From the NCBI GenBank assembly GCA_963814955.1, contig CAWFEX010000012.1, positions 62,001 to 126,000 of the forward strand: a stretch of DNA of 64,000 nucleotides. The letters are read 5' to 3'. Below are positions 26,131-34,656 of the stretch, piece by piece. Every line of letters starts with the position of its first letter. The first letter of the stretch is position 1. The position numbers and the translations under genes are program-made. Origin of the DNA: DATCJA01 sp963814955. GTDB lineage: Bacteria; Acidobacteriota; Vicinamibacteria; Vicinamibacterales; UBA2999. Below the pieces are notes generated by a model. The model was not told the origin of the DNA. It did no database searches and saw nothing but the letters and a program-made list of their open reading frames with translations.

Positions 26131-27006
26131 ATGGAGACGGCGGACCTTCAACGTCTGATCCAGATCGTCGTCGAGGAACTGGCGGCTGCCGGCAGCACGG
26201 CGACGCCGATCCGGTGCGGCTGCCATTCGGTTCTGTACGAATGCTGCCCCGACAGGCTGAAGAGCATTCTGGCCGCCGGCGCCTCGCGCATCGGCTTGCA
26301 CGCGTCCGGCGCCTCGGCCGGTGGGGTCGCCGGTCTGATCGATCACACACTGCTCAAGCCGGACGCGACGCGCCAGGATATCGAAACGTTGTGCCGCGAG
26401 GCCGCCGACTATGAGTTCGCCAGCGTGTGTGTGAATCCCACGTGGGTGGCGCTCTGCGCGCGTCTGCTGCGCAACAGTCGCGTCAAGGTGTGCTCGGTAG
26501 TTGGCTTTCCGCTGGGGGCAACCACGGCCGACGCGAAGCACTTCGAGACGAGACGCGCGATCTTCGACGGCGCGTGCGAAATCGACATGGTGATCAATGT
26601 TGGCGCTCTCAAATCAGGCGACCTTCGCGTGGTCGAGCGCGATATCGAGGCTGTGACAACCCCGTGCCGGGAAGCGGGAGCGGTGAGCAAGGTCATCATC
26701 GAAGCGGTGCTGCTGACTGACGAGGAAAAGATCACAGCCTGTACGCTCGCGAAAGCAGCCGGCGCCGACTACGTCAAGACGTCCACCGGGTTCGGCCCGG
26801 GAGGTGCGACCGCACATGACGTCGCGCTCATGCGGCGGGTGGTCGGTGACGACATGGGTGTGAAGGCGGCGGGCGGCGTCCGCGATCTCGAGGCGCTGAA
26901 AGCCATGGTGGCCGCCGGCGCCTCGCGCATCGGCGCGAGCGCAGGCGTGCGGATCGTTCGGGAATCGCAGGGGCGGCAGCCGATCGACACTGCCAGAGGG
27001 TATTGA
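26131..27006 (+). CDS. deoC: deoxyribose-phosphate aldolase with Cys-rich N-terminal extension
   Basis: 291 residues, ATG directly after the rpiB stop. Residues about 69-280 are DeoC: LIDHTLLKPDATRQDI, VCVNPTWV, VCSVVGFPLG, DMVINVGALKSGD, KVIIEAVLLTDEEK (Schiff-base Lys region), ADYVKTSTGFGPGGAT and GVKAAGGVRDLEA. It cleaves deoxyribose-5-phosphate to acetaldehyde and glyceraldehyde-3-phosphate. The first ~68 residues are extra: a Cys cluster (Cys29, Cys31, Cys38, Cys39 around CGCHSVLYECCP) then ILAAGASRIGLHASGA, which echoes the enzyme's own C-terminal VAAGASRIGASAG. With rpiB and hpt it forms a nucleoside/pentose salvage group. Confidence 0.93.
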   Translation: METADLQRLIQIVVEELAAAGSTATPIRCGCHSVLYECCPDRLKSILAAGASRIGLHASGASAGGVAGLIDHTLLKPDATRQDIETLCREAADYEFASVCVNPTWVALCARLLRNSRVKVCSVVGFPLGATTADAKHFETRRAIFDGACEIDMVINVGALKSGDLRVVERDIEAVTTPCREAGAVSKVIIEAVLLTDEEKITACTLAKAAGADYVKTSTGFGPGGATAHDVALMRRVVGDDMGVKAAGGVRDLEALKAMVAAGASRIGASAGVRIVRESQGRQPIDTARGY

Positions 27007-27710
27007 ACCGCCGGGATCGCGCGCCCCGCCTCGTCGCCAACTGCTTCGTGTGCGTCGTTGTGCTCGGATGTGCCGCCACGGACGTGCAGGCGCAGGGTAC
27101 GCCACCGCCCGGACCCTTCGTCGTTGATCTGCGTGCAGGGGGAAGCGCCCTGCCGCGGGATGCCCCGTATTTCCCGTCTGCGCCATCGGGAACCCTCGTC
27201 CCCACCGGTGGGTTCGCCATCGACGCGGGCGCACATGTATATCTGATCAGCCTCGGTCCGGCCCGCATCGGATTCGGGGCGGGCATTCTGCGAACTGGGG
27301 GCCGGACGTCGCCGCAGGCAGCGAGCAGCGCAGCGGGCTCGTCCACAGCGCCCGTCGCCAGGCCACGTGTGGAGACGCGCCTCACTTCGGTCACGCCGCA
27401 GGTTTCGTTCAATTTCGGCTCGGCGGCGGGATGGAGCTACATCAGCGCAGGGATGGGGCCGGCACGTGTTCGGACCACCGTCGCGTCTTTTCAAGAGGAC
27501 GACGATGGCGTGGTCACGACAATACCTGAAACGTCCTTCGAGCCTTCCCTTCGCGACATGAATCTTGGCGCCGGCGCGCGCTGGTTTACGAACAGGCACT
27601 TTGCCATTTCCTTCGACGTTCGATTTCACGTCGTGAGCGGCGGGTCAGGAGACGCGGCACCACCGAGAAGCACCCTCGCAGTTGCGACGGCGGGAATGTC
27701 CTTCAAGTAG
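27003..27710 (+). CDS. predicted outer-membrane beta-barrel protein
   Basis: 235 residues. The TTG at 27003 overlaps the deoC stop (TTGA), implying coupling. A signal peptide (LVANCFVCVVVLGCAATDVQAQ) precedes a glycine-rich domain with alternating strands: AGAHVYLISLGPARIGFGAGI, VTPQVSFNFGSAAGWSYISAG and ARWFTNRHFAISFDVRFH. This is the pattern of small 8-stranded OmpA/OmpW-like barrels. Function unknown; no link to deoC beyond position. Its 3' end overlaps the convergent glycosyltransferase by 85 bases. Confidence 0.75.
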   Translation: MNRRDRAPRLVANCFVCVVVLGCAATDVQAQGTPPPGPFVVDLRAGGSALPRDAPYFPSAPSGTLVPTGGFAIDAGAHVYLISLGPARIGFGAGILRTGGRTSPQAASSAAGSSTAPVARPRVETRLTSVTPQVSFNFGSAAGWSYISAGMGPARVRTTVASFQEDDDGVVTTIPETSFEPSLRDMNLGAGARWFTNRHFAISFDVRFHVVSGGSGDAAPPRSTLAVATAGMSFK

Positions 27711-29569
27711 CGCGCACGCTTGCAGCGTGCGCGTTCCTGCGAAGCGCGATACAGGTCATAAATTGCGGCGCCGTCGAATGTCGCAACGGGTCGCTGCGAA
27801 TTAATCGCTCCCAGACGGGTCGCACCCGAAAACCTTGCGACGAAGTCGGTCTTCTCGCTGCCGTCCAGCAAAAGAAACGCTGGGAACCCCTGTTTCTGAA
27901 AGTGCTCGACCGCTGTTTCGAAGCGCTCGGGAGCAATGAAATCGTAGCGGATCGTCAAACGGCCGGAATAATGCCTGGCGCTTCCGGCGTGCAGCACAGC
28001 GAAGACGACCGCGCGCTCGGGGAGTTTTTGCGCGATGTAATTTCCAGCCGTCGCGTACCGCCACTCGGCGGTTGAGTCGAACGACCCGTTCCTGCGTCCA
28101 TATGCAATGCCGTACGACGCAATCCACGCAACGAGGAGAACAACTGCCAGCCGGCCGGTTCGTCGAGGCAACCGGACCGACAGATTGAGAAGGGCAACGC
28201 TCAGGAGCACGAAGGCGACTGGAAACGCTGGAAACAGGAACCTCAGCGTCCACCACGTGTCGAGAGGTACATAGAACGCGTAGCAGAGATAAACGCCAAT
28301 CGCGAACGCTGTATAGGTGACCAGCAACGAAGGGGGACAGTCCGTTGCTGCGGCACGCATGCGATTTTTCCATAAGAGCACAGGTCCTGCGGCGGCCAGA
28401 AGAACGATGGGGCTCTGGCTGGCCAGGATGCGTTGGGTGTATTGCGCGAGGTTCGGCCAGAAGTAATCCCACCGATAAAGCGTTCCCCCCAAGAGGCCGT
28501 ATCCCGACGCCAGGGGCGATCCGTACCAGTAATCGTTCAGATAGCCGACTGCCAGGCACGCTGGCAACGACGCCGCCGCGAAAAGCAACAGCCGTTGAAC
28601 GGCCAGCGGCTTTGACAGTCGCGTCGCGACGAGTTCTGAGGCGAGCCATGCGGCAGGAACAAGCGCCAGCGGCGTCAGGTTGGGCCGCGTGAGAATGGCG
28701 GCTCCAACCGCAACGCCGGCAAGCACGGCTGAGCGGCGGGACGCTCGCGGCAACAGAACAAGCGCCACGGTCCACCATGCCATCGCCGGGATGTCGCTCA
28801 TCGGCATATGAGTCAGTTGAAGTACAAACGCCGGACTGGTAGCGACGAAAAGGGCCGCGATGAGCCCGGCAACCCTCCCTGCGACCATCGTCCCGAGGAT
28901 GAACGTCGTCCACACGGCGACACCGGCCATCAGGGGCATCACGTAGAACATCGCATCCCGGCCCCCGAGGCGTGCGAACAGGGCCATCGTCATTGGAAAG
29001 CCAGGTGCATAGGTGGGGACCAGTGAGGCGCCGTCGGTGCCGAGCCGATACCCGAGCGGAACCAGTGCCTGCGGGGGGATGGCGTCGGGCAGTGCGCCAG
29101 CCCAAGGCAACGCCGCGCGCGGAATGCCGGAAAGCCACAGTTGAGTCTGGCTGACGTACCCGTAGGGATCGGGACCGCCAGCGACGAATGCTCCCCTCAG
29201 AATGCCGAAACCGACGACAGCGACACTGACCGACGCGGCCACGGCGGTAAGTAACCATCGAGTCTGAGAGACGGTCAGCCGAGGAAGGCTTCTTTCAAGT
29301 GCGCCCGCCAGATAGTTGCATTCGGCGATCAGCGCGCGACCCCGGCAACCGCGGGGTGCGAGCATCCAGGCCGCAACGCCGGCCCCGAGTGCAATCAGCA
29401 GAGGGTTGATCGCATTTCGCGATGAGATGCGGATCGGGCCGACCTCGAAGAAGAAGCCGCCCGTGAACGCCACGACGAACGCCCACACGAGGGCCAGCGC
29501 CGCGAGTATCAACGGCAGGCGGGAGCGGGTCGGGCGTTCCCGATCGCCAATCAACTCATGCTCGAGCAA
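27626..29569 (-). CDS. polytopic membrane glycosyltransferase (GT39/ArnT-like)
   Basis: About 647 residues with around 12 hydrophobic segments. Start uncertain: the longest frame begins TTG at 29569, with another TTG six codons on. Early acidic loop GGPDPYGYVSQTQLW and a later HMPMSDIPAMAWW fit the periplasmic catalytic loops of GT-C enzymes (protein O-mannosyltransferase/ArnT type), which move sugars from polyprenyl-phosphate donors in the periplasm. A C-terminal soluble domain contains ERAVVFAVLHAGSARHYSGR. The last ~35 residues overlap the barrel gene and look like read-through. It is divergent from a second glycosyltransferase. Confidence 0.85.
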   Translation of the reverse strand: MLEHELIGDRERPTRSRLPLILAALALVWAFVVAFTGGFFFEVGPIRISSRNAINPLLIALGAGVAAWMLAPRGCRGRALIAECNYLAGALERSLPRLTVSQTRWLLTAVAASVSVAVVGFGILRGAFVAGGPDPYGYVSQTQLWLSGIPRAALPWAGALPDAIPPQALVPLGYRLGTDGASLVPTYAPGFPMTMALFARLGGRDAMFYVMPLMAGVAVWTTFILGTMVAGRVAGLIAALFVATSPAFVLQLTHMPMSDIPAMAWWTVALVLLPRASRRSAVLAGVAVGAAILTRPNLTPLALVPAAWLASELVATRLSKPLAVQRLLLFAAASLPACLAVGYLNDYWYGSPLASGYGLLGGTLYRWDYFWPNLAQYTQRILASQSPIVLLAAAGPVLLWKNRMRAAATDCPPSLLVTYTAFAIGVYLCYAFYVPLDTWWTLRFLFPAFPVAFVLLSVALLNLSVRLPRRTGRLAVVLLVAWIASYGIAYGRRNGSFDSTAEWRYATAGNYIAQKLPERAVVFAVLHAGSARHYSGRLTIRYDFIAPERFETAVEHFQKQGFPAFLLLDGSEKTDFVARFSGATRLGAINSQRPVATFDGAAIYDLYRASQERARCKRARYLKDIPAVATARVLLGGAASPDPPLTT

Positions 29570-29686
29570 AAAAGGCGGGCGACAAAGCGTGCAGGGAACT
29601 GGAGCGGGAGAGCGTACGATCGGTCAACTGCATCACGCGATTGTATCAGCGCAAAACCGGATAGAATCCCGACGCTCATCGCCTCC

Positions 29687-31171
29687 GTGCCGCTTCTCGA
29701 CCGACTCTATATCGTGTGCCTCGAACGCGCGGACGCATGCGAACGGCGTCCACTGACGATGTTGTTCACGGCCGCGCCCGCGGTCATGCTGTTGCTGGTC
29801 GGCGTTGGCACGTTCGTGCTTCAACGGTTTCCCAATTCCGGCGATGAGTACGTTTATCTGTATCAGGCCGCCACGCTGGGCGAGGGACGGCTCTCGAACG
29901 CGGCACCCTCATTTCCAGAGTTCTTCGAGTTCAATTACATCGCGCACGATCGGGGACGCGCCTACGGCACGTTTCCGCCGGGTTGGCCCCTCGCGCTTGT
30001 GGGGGCGCAATCGGTGGGGATTCCGCTCTGGTTGTTGAACCCGCTGCTTGGGACGGCCACCCTTGCACTCATGTGGGTGGTGGGCCGCGTCCTATACGGC
30101 CCACGAATCGGTCCGCTCGCAGCAGCCATCACCGCGATCTCGGGTTTCTTTCTCTTCAATGCTGCATCGTTCTTCTCGCACACGTTCTGTGGAGCCTTAT
30201 TGCTGCTCGCCGCGTATCTTGCCCTCCGGGGGCCTCGCTCTTCAGTGGCGTATCCGATCCTTCTCGGCTTATCGATCGGGTGGGCGGTCGTCACGCGCTA
30301 TTTCACGGGGGTGATCGGCGGAGCCGCGATTCTCGGCTTGCTCATGCGCATTCACCGAGGACGCGGTCTGAGGCCAATTGCGCTCGTCGCGCTCGGAGGA
30401 CTGCTCTGGGCCGTCTTCCTGCTTGCGTACAACCACGCGCTGTCGGGGAGCCTGTGGCGGCTCACGACGACGTCTCTGACGTTCTCTCTCTGGTTCGCAC
30501 CAGGATTCATGCTGCTGGGCTTCGACATCCTCGCCACGCAGCTGCTCCAGTTCATCCTGTGGACGCCCGCCGCGCTGCTCGTCGCCTATGTCTGGTACTT
30601 GTGGCATGGCGACCCGGCTGCGAGGCGAACGCCGCTCGAATGGCTCCTCGCGGTGACGGCGGTAGCGTTGATTGCCTACGTGAATCGCGGCGGCAATCAG
30701 TACGGTCCGCGGTTCTACTACGAGGCGTTCCTGTTTGCGGTGCTCTTCACGACCGCCAGCCTCTTTCGTGAAGAGACGCTGGCGCAGAAGGACGCGGCGG
30801 GCCGAAGGCTGTTTGCCGCGATGGTGATCAGTGTGATGCTCTCGCCTCTCCTCATCGCCTTCCACGCGCACCGCACCAGCACGATCATCACGGAGCGGAA
30901 GGACGTCTTCACGCGTGTTGCGGCCGCCCGGCTCACCGACGCCGTGGTCTTCATCGGCAGCCGCGTCGGGACCGAGCGATCGATGGCGGCGCTCGACCTG
31001 ACGCGCAATGGCATCGACTATTCAGGCCGTGTGTTATTCGCGCTCGATCACGGAGCGGAAGAGAATTGCCGCCTCGAGGAAAACTTCCCGGATCGCAGAT
31101 TGTTCGTGTACACGTGGAATACGGCCCAGCGCGCGGGCCGCCTATCTGAGCTTCACTGCGACGGCCAGTGA
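29687..31171 (+). CDS. polytopic membrane protein, glycosyltransferase GT-C-like
   Basis: 494 residues from the GTG at 29687 (VPLLDRLYIVCLERADACE); upstream codons look non-coding. About ten hydrophobic segments. NSGDEYVYLYQAATLGEGRL soon after the first helix matches the acidic first periplasmic loop of GT-C glycosyltransferases. Then GGNQYGPRFYYEAFLFAVLF and a soluble C-terminal part with RVGTERSMAALDLTRNGIDYSG. Likely partner or paralog of the gene at 27626-29569, in the same glycan or lipid modification route. The substrate is unknown. Its stop lies 30 bases from the tRNA-Gly att repeat. Confidence 0.8.
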   Translation: MPLLDRLYIVCLERADACERRPLTMLFTAAPAVMLLLVGVGTFVLQRFPNSGDEYVYLYQAATLGEGRLSNAAPSFPEFFEFNYIAHDRGRAYGTFPPGWPLALVGAQSVGIPLWLLNPLLGTATLALMWVVGRVLYGPRIGPLAAAITAISGFFLFNAASFFSHTFCGALLLLAAYLALRGPRSSVAYPILLGLSIGWAVVTRYFTGVIGGAAILGLLMRIHRGRGLRPIALVALGGLLWAVFLLAYNHALSGSLWRLTTTSLTFSLWFAPGFMLLGFDILATQLLQFILWTPAALLVAYVWYLWHGDPAARRTPLEWLLAVTAVALIAYVNRGGNQYGPRFYYEAFLFAVLFTTASLFREETLAQKDAAGRRLFAAMVISVMLSPLLIAFHAHRTSTIITERKDVFTRVAAARLTDAVVFIGSRVGTERSMAALDLTRNGIDYSGRVLFALDHGAEENCRLEENFPDRRLFVYTWNTAQRAGRLSELHCDGQ

Positions 31172-31200
31172 TGGTGTGGCTGCCGCGGTCAGTGTTTGAG

Positions 31201-31249
31201 ACTGGAGCGGGAGACGGGGATCGAACCCGCGACATCGAGCTTGGGAAGC
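31201..31249 (-). repeat. att copy: tRNA-Gly 3'-half fragment
   Basis: 49 bases identical to 36211-36259, which lie in and just beside the intact tRNA-Gly(CCC). It includes the CCA end, T arm and anticodon loop but not the 5' half. It marks the left boundary of the island. Confidence 0.95.
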
Positions 31250-31320
31250 CGGCCGTCGAATAGATCTTCTCGACTGATGAGCATGAGTTTCAGCGAATCA
31301 GCGAGGGTCGGTATCAGTTC

Positions 31321-32494
31321 GTGGTGCCTGAGATGAACACCGATTTCGACGTCAATCAGGTGCGCCGCGAGCGGCATCAACTCCACGCGGAAGTCACGGT
31401 GTACTGCGGCCTCGCCAGCGTAAAGACCCACAATCGCGAGCTCTTCATGGCCGGTCTGAATTTGTCGAGCCTCCGAGACCGCGACCAGCTGGCCCGCTCC
31501 CTCGCCACGAGCACGAAGATCGGCGCCGACACGTGGGCGCCGGTCGTTCACGAACTGAGCACCCGGATCAGACAGGCCGAAGACGTCGGCGCCGGCGTCG
31601 TGAACCTTCAGGACGTGCCACGCCCGGCGGCTGAGCAGTTCTTTCGCATCGGTCGGCTCTTGATTCCTCGAGCGCATCCATCGCTGTTTTTTGGCGACGG
31701 CGACGCGCTCAAGACCTACACCGGGCTGTATCTGCTCAGTGAATTACGTAAGCAGGGCGTTCGTGTCGGGATTGCCGATTGGGAGCTCACCGCACCGGAC
31801 CATCGAGAACGCGGCGAACGAATCGACGGCGACGCCCCTGACGTGATCTATCTCCCCTGCACGCGCCCTCTCGTGTATGAGGCCGACCGTATCGCTCGGG
31901 CCATTCACGATCATCGCCTCGATTACCTCATGCTCGACAGCGCCGCGCCGGCTTGTGCGGGCCGGCCAGAAGACGCCGAAATCGCGTCCGGATACTTCCG
32001 CGTGTTTGCGCTCCTTCGGCATCGGATCGTTGACCATCGCGCACGCGAACCGTTCCGAGCAGTCTGATCAAAAACCGTTCGGTAGTGTTTTCTGGTTCAA
32101 CCTGGCCCGCGCCATCTGGTACGTGAAGCGAGCCGAGGGCGTCAGCGACGGGTCAACCGAGATCGGGCTCTATCCGCGGAAATTCAACCTCGGCGCGCCA
32201 CAGCCGCCGACCGCCTTACGTTTCCTCTTCACGGAGACGCAAACACGCATCACCGTCGCGGACATTGCCGACATCGAGTCACTGGCGTCGAAGCTTCCCC
32301 TGAAGGACCGCATTACGCATGTGCTCCGTAGCCGCGCGCGGACGGTCGAGGAAATCGCCTCGGAGATTCCCGACAGCGACACCGAAACCATCAGTCGGAC
32401 CATCCGTCGCTACAGCAACGACCAAGCAAAGGTCCGGCTGTTCACGAAACTTCCGGACGCACGTATCGGACTTGTCGAACGGAGGGCATCATGA
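31321..32494 (+). pseudogene. RepA/DnaB-like AAA ATPase, one frameshift
   Basis: The N-terminal part (about 31321-32008) has a helical region then LFFGDGDALKTYTGLYLL, a P-loop variant of the RepA/RecA-like helicase loaders, and a Walker B-like HDHRLDYLMLDSA. Near 32008 the frame shifts by one base; the continuation LRSFGIGSLTIAHANRS then KPFGSVFWFNLARAIWYVKR is the next conserved segment, and a C-terminal winged-helix region (EEIASEIPDSDTETISRTIR) ends at 32494. Such ATPases are found in plasmids, phages and satellites, where they act in replication. Correcting one base gives a protein of about 390 residues, so sequence error or recent inactivation are both possible. The exact start is uncertain. 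Confidence 0.75.
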
Positions 32495-32506
32495 CCTCCG
32501 GATATA

Positions 32507-32594
32507 TGTCCGGACACACCGGACAACTGTCCGGCGGACACACACCCCCCTATAAGGGGGTGTCCGCCTGCCGTGTCCGCAGTTTCCGTGTCCG
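32507..32594. repeat. cluster of TGTCCG/CGGACA motifs with a hairpin
   Basis: Eight copies of TGTCCG or its complement lie at 32507, 32511, 32520, 32528, 32535, 32561, 32574 and 32589. In the middle an ACACCCCC/GGGGGTGT stem (32542-32563) closes on a CTATAA loop. It begins 12 bases past the ATPase stop. Iteron-like replication origins and operators look like this; its position after a replication-type ATPase favours an origin. It also overlaps the 3' end of the small gene at 32550. Confidence 0.7.
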
Positions 32595-32777
32595 CGAATC
32601 GGGTATCAGGCGGTTAACAGCCGAGTCTCGTTTCTGCTCGACAGGCTCGGCCCATTCCTCGGCGACCAACATCTGCGCCGTGGAGAGCTCGACGTCGAGG
32701 GTGTTTCCCACGCGACAGTGCGTCAGGTCCACGCCGTTCAAGACGTTGGCGAGTTTGCGTATCAGGCGGATTCTCAT
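32550..32777 (-). CDS. small hypothetical protein of the mobile element
   Basis: 75 residues from the ATG at 32777. The part MRIRLIRKLANVLNGVDLTH, then VGNTLDVELSTAQMLVAEEWAEPV, matches a small family I recall from phages and integrated elements (a short beta-strand start, a VGDxLDL core, then a helix with AEGWA). No known activity. The C-terminal 15 residues are encoded within the TGTCCG repeat cluster, so their composition is repeat-driven. Confidence 0.6.
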   Translation of the reverse strand: MRIRLIRKLANVLNGVDLTHCRVGNTLDVELSTAQMLVAEEWAEPVEQKRDSAVNRLIPDSRTRKLRTRQADTPL

Positions 32778-32960
32778 TTGGCGCTTGCAGCGGAGGGCCG
32801 TGACGGTGTCACTTCGCAACCGAAATGCCACCACACAATTGCAGGGAAATGCACGAAACCGCAGACATCTGGTTCGTTTCAGGGTGTTGTTTTGGCACAC
32901 CGTGTCCGGACCGTGCGCTGCCGCTGCTATCAGCGCCTTCATCAGCGGGTCGGGTGCGCG

Positions 32961-33263
32961 ATGAAAATTCACTCCTCCCATTCCCCCGCGATCGCACCTC
33001 GGCTGCTGAGCCTCAAACAGGCCGCCGAGTATCTCGGGTGCTCGTATTGGACCGCGAGGGATTACGTATTGGCCGGGTTAGTTCCTGTGGTGAACCTGCC
33101 TCCATTGCGGCCGCGGGAGGGCGACCGCGCGAAGACCTCGCTTCGCCGCGTCCTGGTCGATCGTGAGGACCTTGATCGGTTCATTGAGGCACTCAAGTAC
33201 CCCGGAGCACGCGCTCTGTCAGCCTCTGCGCCCTCAATTCAGGCCCAAAAATCAGGGGGGTGA
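32961..33263 (+). CDS. excisionase-like helix-turn-helix DNA-binding protein
   Basis: 100 residues from the ATG at 32961. LLSLKQAAEYLGCSYWTARDY is split here as LLSLKQAAEYLG and CSYWTARDYVLAGLVPVV; it is the winged helix-turn-helix of the MerR/Xis (HTH_17) group. RRVLVDREDLDRFIEALK closes the fold. In integrative elements these proteins bind att arms and direct excision, or act as repressors. It is the only directionality-type gene in the element and is followed by DUF5681. Confidence 0.8.
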   Translation: MKIHSSHSPAIAPRLLSLKQAAEYLGCSYWTARDYVLAGLVPVVNLPPLRPREGDRAKTSLRRVLVDREDLDRFIEALKYPGARALSASAPSIQAQKSGG

Positions 33264-33309
33264 ATCGGGGCACTGTGCCTGCGGTGTGCCCGGACGAAAG
33301 GGTGCGCGC

Positions 33310-33867
33310 GTGAGCACGAACGACATCGCGACCACTGACGCGCCGCCGGTCACCGTGCCCGCGGCGGTGGAGGCGGACCCTCTCGAGCGCCATCGATTCA
33401 AGCCGGGGCAGAGCGGCAACCCCTCTGGCCGGCCGAAGCGGGAGCGGAGCCGTGAAGTCTTGTTGGCGCAACAAGACACCCTGAATGATCAGCTCGGGTT
33501 CGGCGCGGTTGAGCGCACGACGTTCAACCGTGATCACGTAGCGTTGCTGCGGGAGACGGGTCTCGATCCGGCAATCGTTGGGGCACCCCTTGCCGAAGCG
33601 CAAGTGGCCGCGTTGGTGTCCGCCGCACGCGGGGTGGAAGTAGACCCGGCGGCCGTGCAGGCACTGGATGCGCAGTTGCGCCAGGAAATGCGCGGGCAGT
33701 ACGGCCCTGACCGGGCCGAGCGCCTATTCATCGAGACGCAGCGATTTCTGGAGGCCCACCCGAAGCTGAAGGCCGTCGTATTGATGCCGGGGTTCGCGAC
33801 GTCCTTCTCGGGGAAGAAGGCGATCGAGGCCGTTCTAGAGCACGTTCGGAAAGAGCGGCATATATGA
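33310..33867 (+). CDS. DUF5681-domain protein
   Basis: 185 residues from the GTG at 33310. The stretch HRFKPGQSGNPSGRPKRERS is the DUF5681 signature, common in proteins of phages and integrative elements. The rest is helical (VEVDPAAVQALDAQLRQEM, then PDRAERLFIETQRFLEAHP). The molecular role of the family is unknown to me; a DNA-packaging or DNA-binding function is sometimes assumed because of its phage neighbours. The stop overlaps the next gene's start by four bases (ATGA). Confidence 0.75.
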   Translation: MSTNDIATTDAPPVTVPAAVEADPLERHRFKPGQSGNPSGRPKRERSREVLLAQQDTLNDQLGFGAVERTTFNRDHVALLRETGLDPAIVGAPLAEAQVAALVSAARGVEVDPAAVQALDAQLRQEMRGQYGPDRAERLFIETQRFLEAHPKLKAVVLMPGFATSFSGKKAIEAVLEHVRKERHI

Positions 33868-34121
33868 GCGCCACACCAGAGGAAGACATCGCGACCGCGC
33901 TGACGGCCGCAGAGGCCGCACTCGGGCCGCTCGCCCAAACATGGCGGGAGTATCGAGACGCGTACAAGGCGGCCATGCAGTCCGAGTACGCCGCTGGTGG
34001 GGTGAGGGCGCAGGACAGCTTCGATCATCAGCACGGGCCCGCCCGGGCGGCGACGCGGCTCGTGCTCAAGATGCGGCGGCTCGGGCTGGCGGGGCTGCTC
34101 GATCGCGCGGGCGCGCGCTGA
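33864..34121 (+). CDS. small helical hypothetical protein
   Basis: 85 residues; its ATG overlaps the DUF5681 stop, so it is probably translated from the same message. Two long helices (DIATALTAAEAALGPLAQTW, then RAATRLVLKMRRLGLAGLL). No recognised family. Confidence 0.6.
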   Translation: MSATPEEDIATALTAAEAALGPLAQTWREYRDAYKAAMQSEYAAGGVRAQDSFDHQHGPARAATRLVLKMRRLGLAGLLDRAGAR

Positions 34122-34136
34122 ACTGACGGTGACGTC

Positions 34137-34337
34137 ATGCCGCTCAAACGAAAACGCAACGACGTGACTGTGCGCCTGTTCGGCCATGCGCGGCATGGGT
34201 TTGTCGCGACGGACCCCGCCGGGCGATCGCGGGCGATTCCGTTTGCACTGGGGCCACATGGTGGCCGGCCTGAAGCATCGCCGGGGCAACGATGCCGCGA
34301 CGACGGCCGACATTGTCCGGCACGTAAGCGGGCATAA
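34137..34337 (+). CDS. small basic hypothetical ORF
   Basis: 66 residues from the ATG at 34137 (MPLKRKRNDVTVRLFGHARH). The first 45 residues look protein-like; the last 20 (SPGQRCRDDGRHCPARKRA) look like an out-of-frame reading of the next gene. Possibly it once continued into the zinc-ribbon frame at 34258 and is now shifted. Low support. Confidence 0.35.
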   Translation: MPLKRKRNDVTVRLFGHARHGFVATDPAGRSRAIPFALGPHGGRPEASPGQRCRDDGRHCPARKRA

Positions 34338-34581
34338 GGCGACCACTGCCGAGGCGACCCATGTCGAACCTGACCCCCTCAAAACAGACGCCTCACGCAG
34401 CGCACGTGCGCTTTTGCGGGTGTGTCCTGGCTGCGGCGCCGAGTTCCAGCCGACGCGTCCGAATCAGGTGAGTTGCCGGCCAAGTTGTCGGGCTCGTGCG
34501 AGTCGTCAGAAGAAGGTGACTCGGTATCTCGAGCTCCGCGCGGGGCTCGATGCGATGTTTGGGATCACCCGCGACGAGTAG
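34258..34581 (+). CDS. zinc-ribbon protein of the mobile element
   Basis: 107 residues from the ATG at 34258 (MVAGLKHRRGNDAAT). The C-terminal half carries CPGCGAEF then VSCRPSCRARASRQKK, a CxxC-x(n)-CxxxC zinc-binding pattern followed by basic residues, as in small nucleic-acid-binding ribbons. The N-terminal HVSGHKATTAEATHVEPD could supply more ligands. The frame extends upstream to 34186, so the start is uncertain. Confidence 0.5.
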   Translation: MVAGLKHRRGNDAATTADIVRHVSGHKATTAEATHVEPDPLKTDASRSARALLRVCPGCGAEFQPTRPNQVSCRPSCRARASRQKKVTRYLELRAGLDAMFGITRDE

Positions 34582-34656
34582 AGGTAATCATGCCTTTGAC
34601 AAACCAATCAAAGGTCAAACCGAAGGCACGGAAGCGGGACGGCGGCGCAGAAACCG

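Noticed and set aside
24919..26541. A 540-codon minus-strand frame covering hpt, rpiB and part of deoC
   Set aside because: Only the C-terminal ~180 codons (hpt) match a family; the remainder is antisense to rpiB and deoC.
32507..32594. Possible CRISPR-like repeat array
   Set aside because: The units are 6-bp motifs in both orientations with irregular spacing; no cas genes or regular spacers exist.
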